From Crocosphaera sp. (GTDB lineage Bacteria > Cyanobacteriota > Cyanobacteriia > Cyanobacteriales > Microcystaceae), in NCBI RefSeq assembly GCF_030064895.1, contig NZ_JASJEB010000017.1:1-64000 (forward strand): a stretch of 64,000 nucleotides of DNA. Reading direction: 5' to 3'. Positions 45,955 to 53,651 of this stretch are shown here, in pieces; the first letter of the stretch is position 1, and each line of letters begins with the position of its first letter. The notes under the pieces were generated by a model, which saw nothing but the letters and a program-made list of their open reading frames with translations, had not been told where the DNA came from and did no database searches. Made by a program: the position numbers and the translations under genes.

Positions 45955-46380
45955 ATGTATGAAATCGAAGAATTAAGGAAAAAAATTGAAGCACAGGACT
46001 ATATTGGTGCTTTGCAAATTATTGATGAAATAGATGAAATGTCAAAGGAAGATAAGCTTAATAAAATCTACAGCTATATGGTGATTCTTTTGCTTCATCT
46101 AATTAAACAACAGGCAGAACAAAGAACCACTAGCTCCTGGGATCGATCAATTTTTAACTCAATTGACAATATCAATCGTACTAATAAAAGAAGAAAGTCA
46201 GGGGGGCATTATGCCAATAGTGATGTCCTGAAAGAAATAATTGACGAAGCATATCCGCGAGCAATTAAAGAGGCTTCTTTTGAGGCATTTGAAGGAAAAC
46301 TAACTGTCGATATGCTTGAAGAAAAGGTCGATCTCAATATGATTAAAAAGAAAGCTCTTTCACTTTTAGAATGTAATTGA
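45955..46380 (+). CDS. DUF29 family protein
   Basis: The 141-residue helical protein shows the DUF29 layout: an N-terminal helix with DEIDEMS, a central hydrophobic helix YMVILLLHLIKQQAEQ, a Trp-containing SSWDRSI segment and an alpha-helical tail. DUF29 proteins are abundant in cyanobacteria and have no known function. It lies about 1.5 kb before the tandem DUF29 array but is clearly diverged from it. ATG at 45955. Confidence 0.75.
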   Translation: MYEIEELRKKIEAQDYIGALQIIDEIDEMSKEDKLNKIYSYMVILLLHLIKQQAEQRTTSSWDRSIFNSIDNINRTNKRRKSGGHYANSDVLKEIIDEAYPRAIKEASFEAFEGKLTVDMLEEKVDLNMIKKKALSLLECN

Positions 46381-46631
46381 TTTTGAGATTCAGGATTAAA
46401 ACAATTAGTGCGATTTGGGGTTTAGTTGTATTTTTACTACAATTATAGATATTCCGTACAATAAATAGTTGATCTGCATATCTTGGAGGTAATTAGTGAG
46501 TGAATTCATCGGTATCAAAAGCTTGCTTGGAGTTTATGGCTATAAATTCAAACAAGTTGTGCCTACTCCATTTGCTTTTGATACAGAAGAGCTTTTGGAA
46601 AAGGTCAAACTTAAACATAAGACACCCATTA

Positions 46632-46738
46632 TATAGCAATAGACAGGCTAGTTAGGACACATAAATTATATTTTAAGGGAACAGGGAACAGGGAACAGGG
46701 AACAGAAAAATGTCCTAATAGCTTTGGCGACTGCTATA
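46632..46738. mobile_element. MITE 1 with TATAGCA terminal inverted repeats
   Basis: A 107-bp element, counted with its TA ends. The left end TATAGCAATAGACAGGCTAG and the reverse complement of the right end (TATAGCAGTCGCCAAAGCTA) are about 75 percent alike over 29 bases and share TTAGGACA. Four GGGAACA heptamers lie inside (46677-46704). TA ends suggest IS630/Tc1-type mobilisation (inference). It carries no gene. Confidence 0.8.
46677..46704. repeat. GGGAACA heptamer array inside MITE 1
   Basis: Four perfect GGGAACA units lie between the terminal inverted repeats, of the same 7-bp period as the other arrays in the window. Confidence 0.9.
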
Positions 46739-47767
46739 TTTGAAGGAAGAGCGGATTTCCTAAGCTCTCTATTCGAGCCTATTGATACAGATAGATCAAA
46801 TCTCGCTCGACAAGGCTTACTAAATGAGCTAAAGAGAGATATGCTTTTTTTTGACAAGATATATGTCTGTCCTGAAGAATATAGATCTGTCTTAAACTGG
46901 GGTGTAAGTGAACTTGAAGAGATCTATGAGCGTGGCTACTTCAAATTTTCAGAATCGGCTGCAACATTACACTCAGGTCCGCTAGCTGAGGCAACACGGA
47001 ACACAGGTAGAGTGCTAATGCATTACTGGCCCTGTTTACATAGAGTTAGGAATAATGAGGAGAAATTTGTAAGTAATATAGAGGTCGATAGAGAAGAAGT
47101 TAAAAATTTATTTCATCGCCTTAAGCGTCTAGGTTTCAAGAAGGCATTGCAGGAATTTTCAGATTTTGGCCAATTCAATCATGATCTTCAGGCAAGGCGA
47201 GATGCTTTACTTTTAAACAAGAAATATGAGCTAGATGTTGTTCCAATTGTAAATTCAAATTTATCTTTCGATATTGCTAAATTCACATCAGTTGCACCTA
47301 AAAAACTACGTAAAGTTATAACTGCTAATGATAAACAGAATGTAGCTCACATAATTCTAGATAAGTTACCTCTACCAACAAACGATGTTTCAATCAGCCA
47401 AATCATGGACTTTAAAGAAGAGCCTGAAACACGAAGGCTATTTCTAGGAATGAAGAGATGGCTCCGAAAAACACTTGATTCTAAAACTAGCTTAGATGAA
47501 TTAAATGAGGAAATTGAATATTTAACTTTGGAATACAAGCACTACATGAAGATTCACAACATGAAGACAACTACTGGCACCCTTGAAACTTTGGTAGTTA
47601 CGTCTGCTGAAATTATTGAAAATTTAGCTAAATTAAATATTGGAAAAGCAGCTAAAAGTTTCTTCTCTGTACAGAATGAGCGTGTAGCCTTAGCGGAAGC
47701 AGAGATGAAGGCCCCTGGTAGAGAGATATCTTACCTCATATACGCAAATAATAAGTTTGGGTAAACA

Positions 47768-47805
47768 AAAATACAATTTGGAAGATATTATCAACGATTG
47801 ATAAA
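47768..47805 (+). pseudogene. 3' remnant of a DUF29 gene
   Basis: The bases encode KYNLEDIIND-stop, the same tail as the intact DUF29 gene ending at 48338. They lie exactly one 534-bp period upstream of that tail. They begin four bases after the stop of the interrupted gene. Confidence 0.7.
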
Positions 47806-47906
47806 ATAAAGCTATCGCTTTCCTTAATTTGAGACAATAATAATCAACATGACTAGATCGCACAGTAAAATAAGACTAACAGCTAATTTTTAAAGTCTTA
47901 GGAACT

Positions 47907-48338
47907 ATGTTAAAACATAACATTGATACAGAATATGATTCCTGGCTATTGGAACAAGCACAATTATTACGCGATCGCAATTTTCAACATTTAGACATCG
48001 ATAATTTAGTTGAGGAGATAGAAGCATTGGTAAGAGGCGAAAAGTCATCGGTGGAGCAATTTGCTTACTTAATTATGCTTCATCTGTTACTAATTGAATA
48101 CTGGTACGAAGAATCGGAGTGGAATCGCAATCATTGGGAGGCGGAAATAACAGGATTCAGACTACAGCTTAACAATAAATTAACCACTAATTTACGCAAC
48201 CATCTCGCTCAACGTTTAGACTTTCTCTATAGTAAAGCATATCAAGCTGCGGTCAAAAAAACCAAAAGTAGTATCAATGGCGATCGCTTTCCTCAAGAAC
48301 GAAAATACAGCTTGGAAGATATTATCAACGATGGATAA
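47907..48338 (+). CDS. DUF29 family protein, intact copy of a tandem array
   Basis: The 143-residue protein has the full DUF29 pattern: YDSWLLEQAQLLRDRNFQHLD, NLVEEIEALVRGEK, then the hydrophobic LIMLHLLLIEYWYEESEWN with the conserved Trp, and an HWEAEITGFR helix. The family has no known biochemical role. It is the only complete member of the array. CTTAGGAACT is its ribosome site, shared by the next copy. The HIP1 octamer occurs within it, as elsewhere in the window. Confidence 0.85.
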   Translation: MLKHNIDTEYDSWLLEQAQLLRDRNFQHLDIDNLVEEIEALVRGEKSSVEQFAYLIMLHLLLIEYWYEESEWNRNHWEAEITGFRLQLNNKLTTNLRNHLAQRLDFLYSKAYQAAVKKTKSSINGDRFPQERKYSLEDIINDG

Positions 48339-48440
48339 AATTGAGCGATCGCTTTTCTGAATTTGAGACAATAATAATCAAGATGACTAGAGCGCACAGT
48401 AAAATAAGACTAACAGCTAATTTTTAAAGTCTTAGGAACT

Positions 48441-48587
48441 ATGTTAAGATATAATATTTATACAGAATATGATTCCTGGCTATTGGAGCAAGCACAATTA
48501 TTGCGCGATCGCGATTTTCAACATTTAGACATCGATAATTTAGTTGAGGAGATAGAAATACTCGTTGGCAAAGAAAAGAAAATATAA
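48441..48587 (+). pseudogene. 5' fragment of a DUF29 gene, cut near a MITE
   Basis: Start, ribosome site and the first 40 or so codons copy the intact gene (YDSWLLEQAQLLRDR, NLVEEIE). The frame then ends after 48 residues at TAA 48585, five bases before the inverted-repeat element at 48592. The central and C-terminal helices are missing. Confidence 0.8.
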
Positions 48588-48591
48588 GCAA

Positions 48592-48688
48592 TATAGCAAT
48601 CAGTAATCAGTTGTGAGAATTAACTTTGAGTACAAGGGAAAAGATAAACAAAAATTATATCTCATCAATCATTATTGTGATTGCTATA
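48592..48688. mobile_element. MITE 2 with TATAGCAATCA terminal inverted repeats
   Basis: A 97-bp element. The left end TATAGCAATCAGTAATCAGT and the reverse complement of the right end (TATAGCAATCACAATAATGA) share the first 11 bases, and both continue to TGAGA. It has the same TATAGCA tip as MITE 1 and MITE 3 but a different body, so it is another subfamily. Confidence 0.7.
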
Positions 48689-48755
48689 TTTAACTGTCAA
48701 ATAAATCATCATACCGATAATGTGTAGATAAAATCTGTGATTTATTTGGGGTAGT

Positions 48756-49178
48756 TCACACTTCTTTACAGCGATCGCAAACTCCCTCAACAATCACTTC
48801 ATAACGTTCCGGGGTAATACCTGGACGTAACCCTTGTAAATCTAAGGGTTGAAAAGTCTCCCAAGGAATATCCTCAATCACTCCACAACAACGACAACGA
48901 AAGTGATGATGGGATTCTACGTTAGCATCATAGCGACATACCCCTGGCTCTAACAACACTTCTCTGATTAAACCCACCTCACGTAACGCTTGTAAGGCAG
49001 TGTAAACCGTTGCTTGCGAAGAAATTGGAACATTTTCATTGAGATCCTTTAAAATCTGTTCTGCCGTCGGATGATCGTTTCTCTGGAGTAAATTGGCGTA
49101 AACAGCGAAACGTTGCGGTGTAACTCTCAATTTCTTGGCTTTTAATGCGTTTACGATCTTATTAGCTTCTTTCTTCAT
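48756..49178 (-). CDS. perR: PerR-type Fur family repressor
   Basis: The 140-residue protein has a winged-helix start (RVTPQRFAVYANLLQRN) and the Fur recognition helix region (SSQATVYTALQAL). It has a His-rich segment ESHHHFRCRCCG with one CxxC, and a second CxxC (CDRC) at the end, giving the structural zinc site. It is divergent from the peroxiredoxin gene, the same pairing as slr1738/sll1621 of Synechocystis, where the regulator is PerR. Expected role: peroxide sensing and repression of the peroxiredoxin and itself. Confidence 0.85.
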   Translation of the reverse strand: MKKEANKIVNALKAKKLRVTPQRFAVYANLLQRNDHPTAEQILKDLNENVPISSQATVYTALQALREVGLIREVLLEPGVCRYDANVESHHHFRCRCCGVIEDIPWETFQPLDLQGLRPGITPERYEVIVEGVCDRCKEV

Positions 49179-49295
49179 GGTTTTAACTTGCTCTCGTTTT
49201 TGTGTTCCTATATTATAATTTAAGGTTTTTGAAATTATTTCATATCTTAAAATTGTTCAATAAACTGAGTATTTATTACTATTGACTTTTTCTTA

Positions 49296-49308
49296 AATAA
49301 GAATTATT
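49296..49308. promoter_or_regulatory. Candidate PerR site
   Basis: AATAA-GAA-TTATT is a short inverted repeat in the perR/peroxiredoxin gap, about 50 bp before the peroxiredoxin ATG. It resembles AT-rich Fur-family boxes only loosely, so the call is tentative. Confidence 0.35.
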
Positions 49309-49360
49309 CTGATATACGTCGGTAAAAACCAATACAAAATTCATTGTTAAGAGGTGAAGT

Positions 49361-49933
49361 ATGGCTGTTGTTGAGACTGTACCCAGTGTTGTCTTTAAAA
49401 CCCGTGTCCGTGATGAGTCTGTTGCCGGTCCCAACCCTTATCGTTGGCAAGATGTAACCACCGAAGAAATTTTCAAAGGGAAAAAAGTGATTGTTTTTTC
49501 CTTACCTGGTGCCTTTACTCCCACTTGTTCCTCTAACCACTTACCTCGCTACGAAGAGTTATACGAAGAATTCAAAGGTTTAGGAGTTGACCAAATCATT
49601 TGTGTGTCAGTGAATGATGCTTTTGTGATGTTCCAATGGGGTAAACAACAAGAAGCCAAAAACGTCTTCTTATTACCCGATGGAAACGGCGAATTCAGCC
49701 GTAAAATGGGTATGTTAGTAGAGAAATCTAACCTCGGTTTTGGTATGCGTTCTTGGCGTTACTCTATGTTAGTCAACGACTGCAAGATCGAGAAAATGTT
49801 TGTTGAAGCTGACTTCAGCGATAACTGTCCTACTGACCCCTTTGAAGTATCCGACGCTGACACCATGTTAGCTTACCTCAAAGGAACAGAGTCTGCCGGT
49901 GTTTCTGAACCCCGCAAAGCTTTTGTTGGTTAA
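49361..49933 (+). CDS. Type II (Prx5-like) peroxiredoxin
   Basis: The 190-residue peroxiredoxin reduces H2O2 and alkyl hydroperoxides with thioredoxin or glutaredoxin as donor. The peroxidatic site is [20 protein letters not shown], with the Cys in PTCS. The length, WRYSMLV strand and lack of a second conserved resolving Cys near the C-terminus fit the PrxII/Prx5 group (homologue of Synechocystis sll1621). It is divergent from perR and followed by a very strong terminator. GAGGTG is its ribosome site. Confidence 0.92.
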   Translation: MAVVETVPSVVFKTRVRDESVAGPNPYRWQDVTTEEIFKGKKVIVFSLPGAFTPTCSSNHLPRYEELYEEFKGLGVDQIICVSVNDAFVMFQWGKQQEAKNVFLLPDGNGEFSRKMGMLVEKSNLGFGMRSWRYSMLVNDCKIEKMFVEADFSDNCPTDPFEVSDADTMLAYLKGTESAGVSEPRKAFVG

Positions 49934-49949
49934 TTTTTAACAAATTGAC

Positions 49950-49995
49950 AATCTTCCGTTATAATCACAAATTATAACGGAAGATTCTTTTTTTT
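49950..49995 (+). terminator. Rho-independent terminator of the peroxiredoxin gene
   Basis: AATCTTCCGTTATAAT pairs perfectly with ATTATAACGGAAGATT around CACAA (16-bp stem), followed by CTTTTTTTT. It lies 17 bp after the stop codon. Confidence 0.93.
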
Positions 49996-50137
49996 ACTCC
50001 TCTTAGCTAGCCGATATCACCTTGAATTCCCCCCTGATTAAGGGGGGTTAAAATTGTTGGTAATATTTTTAGCGGGGGACTTCTGCCAACATTCTGTTAA
50101 AAAACCATAAATCAGATATTCTAAGTAACAATGATCT

Positions 50138-50499
50138 TAATCTAACTGAGTTCGTTCACCAACCCTGCACTTTTAGGGTAGGGATTGCCTAGACCAATCT
50201 AAGTGACGTAAGAGGTGAATACCGCATTGAGACACAGCTTGGTACACACTTCCGAATGCTTCCCTAGTTCGGACCATCTGTAAACCTAATTGGTGAGGTG
50301 CTATTAGACAGGACATCTTAGTTGTGTTGCGGGAGGGGACTTTAAACGAGTTTGCGGGTCTCGGCCTTATAGGTTTTTCAAAACTCGCTTCCCGTAAGGG
50401 AACTGTAAAGCCGTCCTGGAAGCGGTCGGATGAGGCGGAATTTACTTCCGCATCTCAGACTGACCAAGAGAGGACGGGGTTTCAAACCCAAAATTTCTG
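50138..50499 (+). ncRNA. Orphan HEARO/IscB omega RNA-like element
   Basis: This GC-richer, non-coding 345-bp block begins at GTTCACCAACCC (50154). It shows hairpins CCCTGCAC/GGGTAGGG, CGAGTTT/AAACTCG and GCGGAA/TTCCGC, and a last GGGTTT/AAACCC. The start, the AAGTGACGTAAGAGGTGAAT segment and the overall size fit my memory of HEARO RNAs, now known as IscB omega RNAs. Such elements sit before ATGA or GTGA; here ATGA follows at once and is the DUF3110 start codon. The roughly 16 bases before 50154 would be the guide. No iscB gene adjoins. A covariance search with the Rfam HEARO model would decide it. Confidence 0.68.
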
Positions 50500-50895
50500 A
50501 TGAGTGAAATTTACGTACTACTCTTTAACGCCCGAACCGAAAACGAAGGCATTCATACGGTGCAAATGGGCGATCGCAATAAAATTTTGATGTTCGAGTC
50601 AGAGGACGATGCCACTCGCTATGCCTTACTACTCGAAGCACAAGACTTTCCCACCCCCACTGTTGAACGCTTTGACTCAGGGGAAATTGAGGAATTTTGT
50701 CGTCAAGCAGACTATGACTGGGAACTAATCGCTGCTGGTGAGTTAGCCATTCCTCCGGAGCAAAACGTCGAGGAGATAACCTGGGGAGAAGAAGAAGAAG
50801 AACCCCCAAAAGCGACAGAAAGCGAGCCAACAGACTCGGGAATGTCCTCAGAAGAATTAGAACAAATGCGTCGTAAATTAGAAGGCTTACTATAA
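50500..50895 (+). CDS. DUF3110 domain protein
   Basis: The 131-residue protein has the cyanobacterial/plant DUF3110 domain at about residues 1-85: YVLLFNARTENEGIHTVQ, then the MFESEDDATRYALLLEAQDFP core. An acidic, Pro/Glu-rich tail follows. Function is unknown. The start codon ATG 50500 lies directly at the 3' end of the HEARO-like RNA, so that RNA would be part of its leader if transcribed together. murQ follows 5 bp after the stop, suggesting one transcript. Confidence 0.85.
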   Translation: MSEIYVLLFNARTENEGIHTVQMGDRNKILMFESEDDATRYALLLEAQDFPTPTVERFDSGEIEEFCRQADYDWELIAAGELAIPPEQNVEEITWGEEEEEPPKATESEPTDSGMSSEELEQMRRKLEGLL

Positions 50896-50900
50896 CCCCT

Positions 50901-51818
50901 ATGGAAAATATACAACAACGAGGTCATCTGTTAACCGAACAGATCAACCCCAACTCCCAGAATTTAGATCAACTCAATACCGTTGAGTTGGTGACCCTCT
51001 TTAACAGCGAAGATGCTCGAACCCTAACAGCCATCGCTCAAGCAAAATTAGAACTGGCTCAGGCTATTGATGCTGCTAGTGCGGCTCTGAGTCGAGGGGG
51101 TCGTTTATTTTACGTTGGAGCAGGTACTAGCGGACGTTTAGGGGTGCTAGACGCTGCGGAATGTCCCCCCACCTTCTGCACCGATCCCGACATGGTACAG
51201 GGCATTATTGCTGGGGGTGCGGCTGCTTTAATCAGGAGTTCAGAAAATTTGGAAGATCGTCCCCAAGACGGGGCCGAAGCGATCGCCCAACGTAAAATTA
51301 TAGAAAAGGATGTGGTAGTAGGTATCAGTGCAGGAGGCACCACACCCTATGTTCATGGGGCTTTAAACGCAGCTAAACAGAGAGGTGCAACCACTATCGC
51401 CATTAGTTGTGTTCCAGCCGAACAAGTCCCCATAATCGTAGATATTGATATTCGCTTGTTAACTGGTCCGGAAATTTTAGCCGGTTCAACTCGTCTCAAA
51501 GCGGGAACGGTGACCAAAATGGCTTTAAATATCCTTTCAACGGGGGTGATGGTCAAATTAGGCAAAGTTTATGGCAACCGCATGATCGACGTTTCTGTGA
51601 CCAATAGCAAGCTTTATGACCGTGCTTTGCGTATTCTAGAAGAATTGACGGAGTTAAGCCGTCCAGAAGCAGCAGAGTTACTCGATCGCAGTGGTAAACG
51701 GGTTAAACTCGCTCTATTAATGCACTGGACAGGACTTGAGCCTGAAGCCGGGCAGTTATTATTAGATAAGCATCATGGTAATCTTCGCACTGCCCTTGAA
51801 AGCAACAAAAACCCGTAG
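50901..51818 (+). CDS. murQ: N-acetylmuramic acid 6-phosphate etherase
   Basis: The 305-residue SIS-domain enzyme splits MurNAc-6-P into GlcNAc-6-P and lactate in cell-wall recycling. The substrate loop is FYVGAGTSGRLGVLDAAECP, followed by GIIAGG, the phosphosugar motif VGISAGGTTPYV and the LKAGTVTKMALNILSTG segment. Length and motif order match bacterial MurQ. It lies 5 bp after the DUF3110 gene. Its stop codon falls inside a 28-bp palindrome. Confidence 0.94.
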   Translation: MENIQQRGHLLTEQINPNSQNLDQLNTVELVTLFNSEDARTLTAIAQAKLELAQAIDAASAALSRGGRLFYVGAGTSGRLGVLDAAECPPTFCTDPDMVQGIIAGGAAALIRSSENLEDRPQDGAEAIAQRKIIEKDVVVGISAGGTTPYVHGALNAAKQRGATTIAISCVPAEQVPIIVDIDIRLLTGPEILAGSTRLKAGTVTKMALNILSTGVMVKLGKVYGNRMIDVSVTNSKLYDRALRILEELTELSRPEAAELLDRSGKRVKLALLMHWTGLEPEAGQLLLDKHHGNLRTALESNKNP

Positions 51819-51842
51819 AGACGTTTCATGAAACGTCTCTAC
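51815..51842. repeat. 28-bp palindrome, GTAG...CTAC type (2)
   Basis: GTAGAGACGTTTCA and TGAAACGTCTCTAC form a perfect 14-bp inverted repeat with no loop. It includes the murQ stop codon (51816-51818). Confidence 0.85.
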
Positions 51843-51870
51843 AAAACTGGCAATTATTGTTTATAAAACT

Positions 51871-53391
51871 ATGTTAAATACACCAGAAACTACAACCATT
51901 TTAGTCATTATTTTAGTTGCCTTTGGCTTGTTAGCCTGGGGTTATAATCGTGCTAAAGGATACGGTAAATTAGGTAAATTAGCCTGGCTACAATCTGTTA
52001 GTTTGATGGCACCTTGGCTAGTCTTTTTTGGTCTATTTGCTGTAGGAATTTATCTTAATATTGTTGGCATTTTATTTTTATTGCTCGCCTCAATCATTCT
52101 CTATATCTATTTAGGTAAAAAGCTGAGAACCGAGGGACAAGACGTTATGTTACGGGAAAAAGCAGCAAAAAGAATTGAAGAGGAAGAAGCGAAAAAAGCT
52201 GAAAACAAAACTCCTTCTTTGAACACCGGTTTTGATGATAATTCTAAGGACAAAAATATGAGTGATATAATACCTGTTCCTGATGAAGATTTACTGTTGA
52301 TTAAAGGAATTTTTAGTATTGATACTTTCTTTGCAACTGAAACTATTTCTTATCAAGAAGGAGCTATTTTTAAAGGTAATTTAAGAGGAGAAACTGAGGA
52401 ATCTTATCAGAAACTTTCTGATAAACTTAAGGCTACTTTTGGTGAGAAATATCGTCTATTTTTAGTGGAAGGATCTGAGGGAAAACCAGTGGTTATTATT
52501 CTTCCTAGTAGTGATGATCCTCAACCCACCACCCTAGTTCAAAAAAATCTGGCCTTAGTGTTGTTTGTAGCAACATTATTTACAACGTTGGAAGCAGCTA
52601 GTATTTTGTTAGGCTTTGATTTAATTAATAATTGGAATCGCTATCTAGACACTTTACCTATTGGTTTAGCTTTGTGGGGAATATTTATTTCTCATGAAAT
52701 AGGACATAGAATAGTGGCTAAACGATACAATATTAAAATGAGTGTGCCATTTTTCCTCCCTACTTGGCAAATTGGTTCTTTTGGTGCAATTACTCGGTTT
52801 GAATCTTTAATCCCTACTCGAAATGCTTTATTTGATGTTGCTTTAGCTGGGCCTGCTTGTGGGGGAATTTTATCATTAATTTTACTAATGAGCGGTTTAG
52901 TTTTATCCCATGAGGGCAGTCTTTTTCAAGTTCCTACACAGTTTTTCCAAAGCTCAATTTTAGTAGGAAGTTTGGCTAAAGTTGTGTTAGGAGAACAGTT
53001 ACAAAATGCTATTGTTGATGTTCATCCTTTAACCGTTGTTGGTTGGTTAGGATTAGTAGTTACAGCCTTAAATTTAATGCCAGCAGGACAATTAGATGGT
53101 GGAAGAATTATTCAAGCTATTTATGGCAGGAAAACCGCCAGAAGAACTACAATTGTTACTCTAGTAATTTTAGGAATTGTTACTATATTTAGTCCTGCTA
53201 ACCCTATTCCTTTATACTGGGCCGTGGTTATTTTATTCTTACAAAGAGACTTAGAAAGACCCAGTCTTAACGAATTAACTGAACCCGATGATACTCGCGC
53301 AGGATGGGGTTTATTAGCTCTATTTTTAATGTTAGCAACCCTAATTCCTTTAAGTCCAGCATTAGCAGGAAGATTAGGTATAGGTGGTTGA
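51871..53391 (+). CDS. Site-2 protease family (M50) membrane metalloprotease
   Basis: The 506-residue membrane protease resembles plant/cyanobacterial EGY-type proteins. Two N-terminal helices (residues 5-85), a charged KRIEEEEAKKAENK stretch and a soluble NRGN-like module (IKGIFSIDTFFATET, EGAIFKGNLRGE, about 145-215) come first. The catalytic membrane core follows, with zinc motif HEIGH (about 275) and NLMPAGQLDGGR for the third ligand. Site-2 proteases release membrane-bound regulators; the target here is unknown. ATG at 51871. Confidence 0.88.
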   Translation: MLNTPETTTILVIILVAFGLLAWGYNRAKGYGKLGKLAWLQSVSLMAPWLVFFGLFAVGIYLNIVGILFLLLASIILYIYLGKKLRTEGQDVMLREKAAKRIEEEEAKKAENKTPSLNTGFDDNSKDKNMSDIIPVPDEDLLLIKGIFSIDTFFATETISYQEGAIFKGNLRGETEESYQKLSDKLKATFGEKYRLFLVEGSEGKPVVIILPSSDDPQPTTLVQKNLALVLFVATLFTTLEAASILLGFDLINNWNRYLDTLPIGLALWGIFISHEIGHRIVAKRYNIKMSVPFFLPTWQIGSFGAITRFESLIPTRNALFDVALAGPACGGILSLILLMSGLVLSHEGSLFQVPTQFFQSSILVGSLAKVVLGEQLQNAIVDVHPLTVVGWLGLVVTALNLMPAGQLDGGRIIQAIYGRKTARRTTIVTLVILGIVTIFSPANPIPLYWAVVILFLQRDLERPSLNELTEPDDTRAGWGLLALFLMLATLIPLSPALAGRLGIGG

Positions 53392-53544
53392 ATGATGTCA
53401 GAAGTGTAACTTATAGTTGACGATTCTAACAAGCAACTAAAATTAAGATGAAATCAGAGGTAGGAATCAATGATAATAACTTATCTCGAATCTACTATAT
53501 TAATTGCTGCTGCTAGAGGGACTACATCTTTGATGATTATTTTG

Positions 53545-53651
53545 TATAGCAGTCGAACTAAAGGTTAAGACGTTTCCCCTTTTACTGTATAGTAGTTCCC
53601 TGTTGCTTTCATCTCAAATATGATGTCTTAATCTATGCTTCCACTGCTATA
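53545..53651. mobile_element. MITE 3 with TATAGCAGT terminal inverted repeats
   Basis: A 107-bp element. The left end TATAGCAGTCGAACTAAAGG and the reverse complement of the right end (TATAGCAGTGGAAGCATAGA) match at 23 of 29 positions and share TTAAGAC. It has the same length and tips as MITE 1. Its right end supplies the last codons and stop of the leftward gene 53633-54457. Confidence 0.8.

Larger units (their letters stand above)
46496..47764 (+). pseudogene. Gene of unknown function interrupted by a MITE
   Basis: The original start is GTG 46496 behind a strong ribosome site (TTGGAGGT). It encodes MSEFIGIKSLLGVYGYKF and continues to KTPII. The 107-bp inverted-repeat element (46632-46738) then inserts a TAG at 46634. 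After the element the frame resumes as IFEGRADFLSS and runs to 47764 (about 340 residues, mostly helical, no family recognised). Removing 105 bases restores one frame of about 387 codons. Downstream translation from TTG 46724 is conceivable but would lack the first 46 residues. Confidence 0.75.
47768..48587. repeat. 534-bp tandem duplication (one full unit plus part)
   Basis: TTGGAAGATATTATCAACGA recurs at 47778 and 48312, and the DUF29 starts lie at 47907 and 48441; both spacings are 534 bp. The intergenic leader (GAGACAATAATAATCA, AAAGTCTTAGGAACT) is repeated nearly unchanged. Confidence 0.88.
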
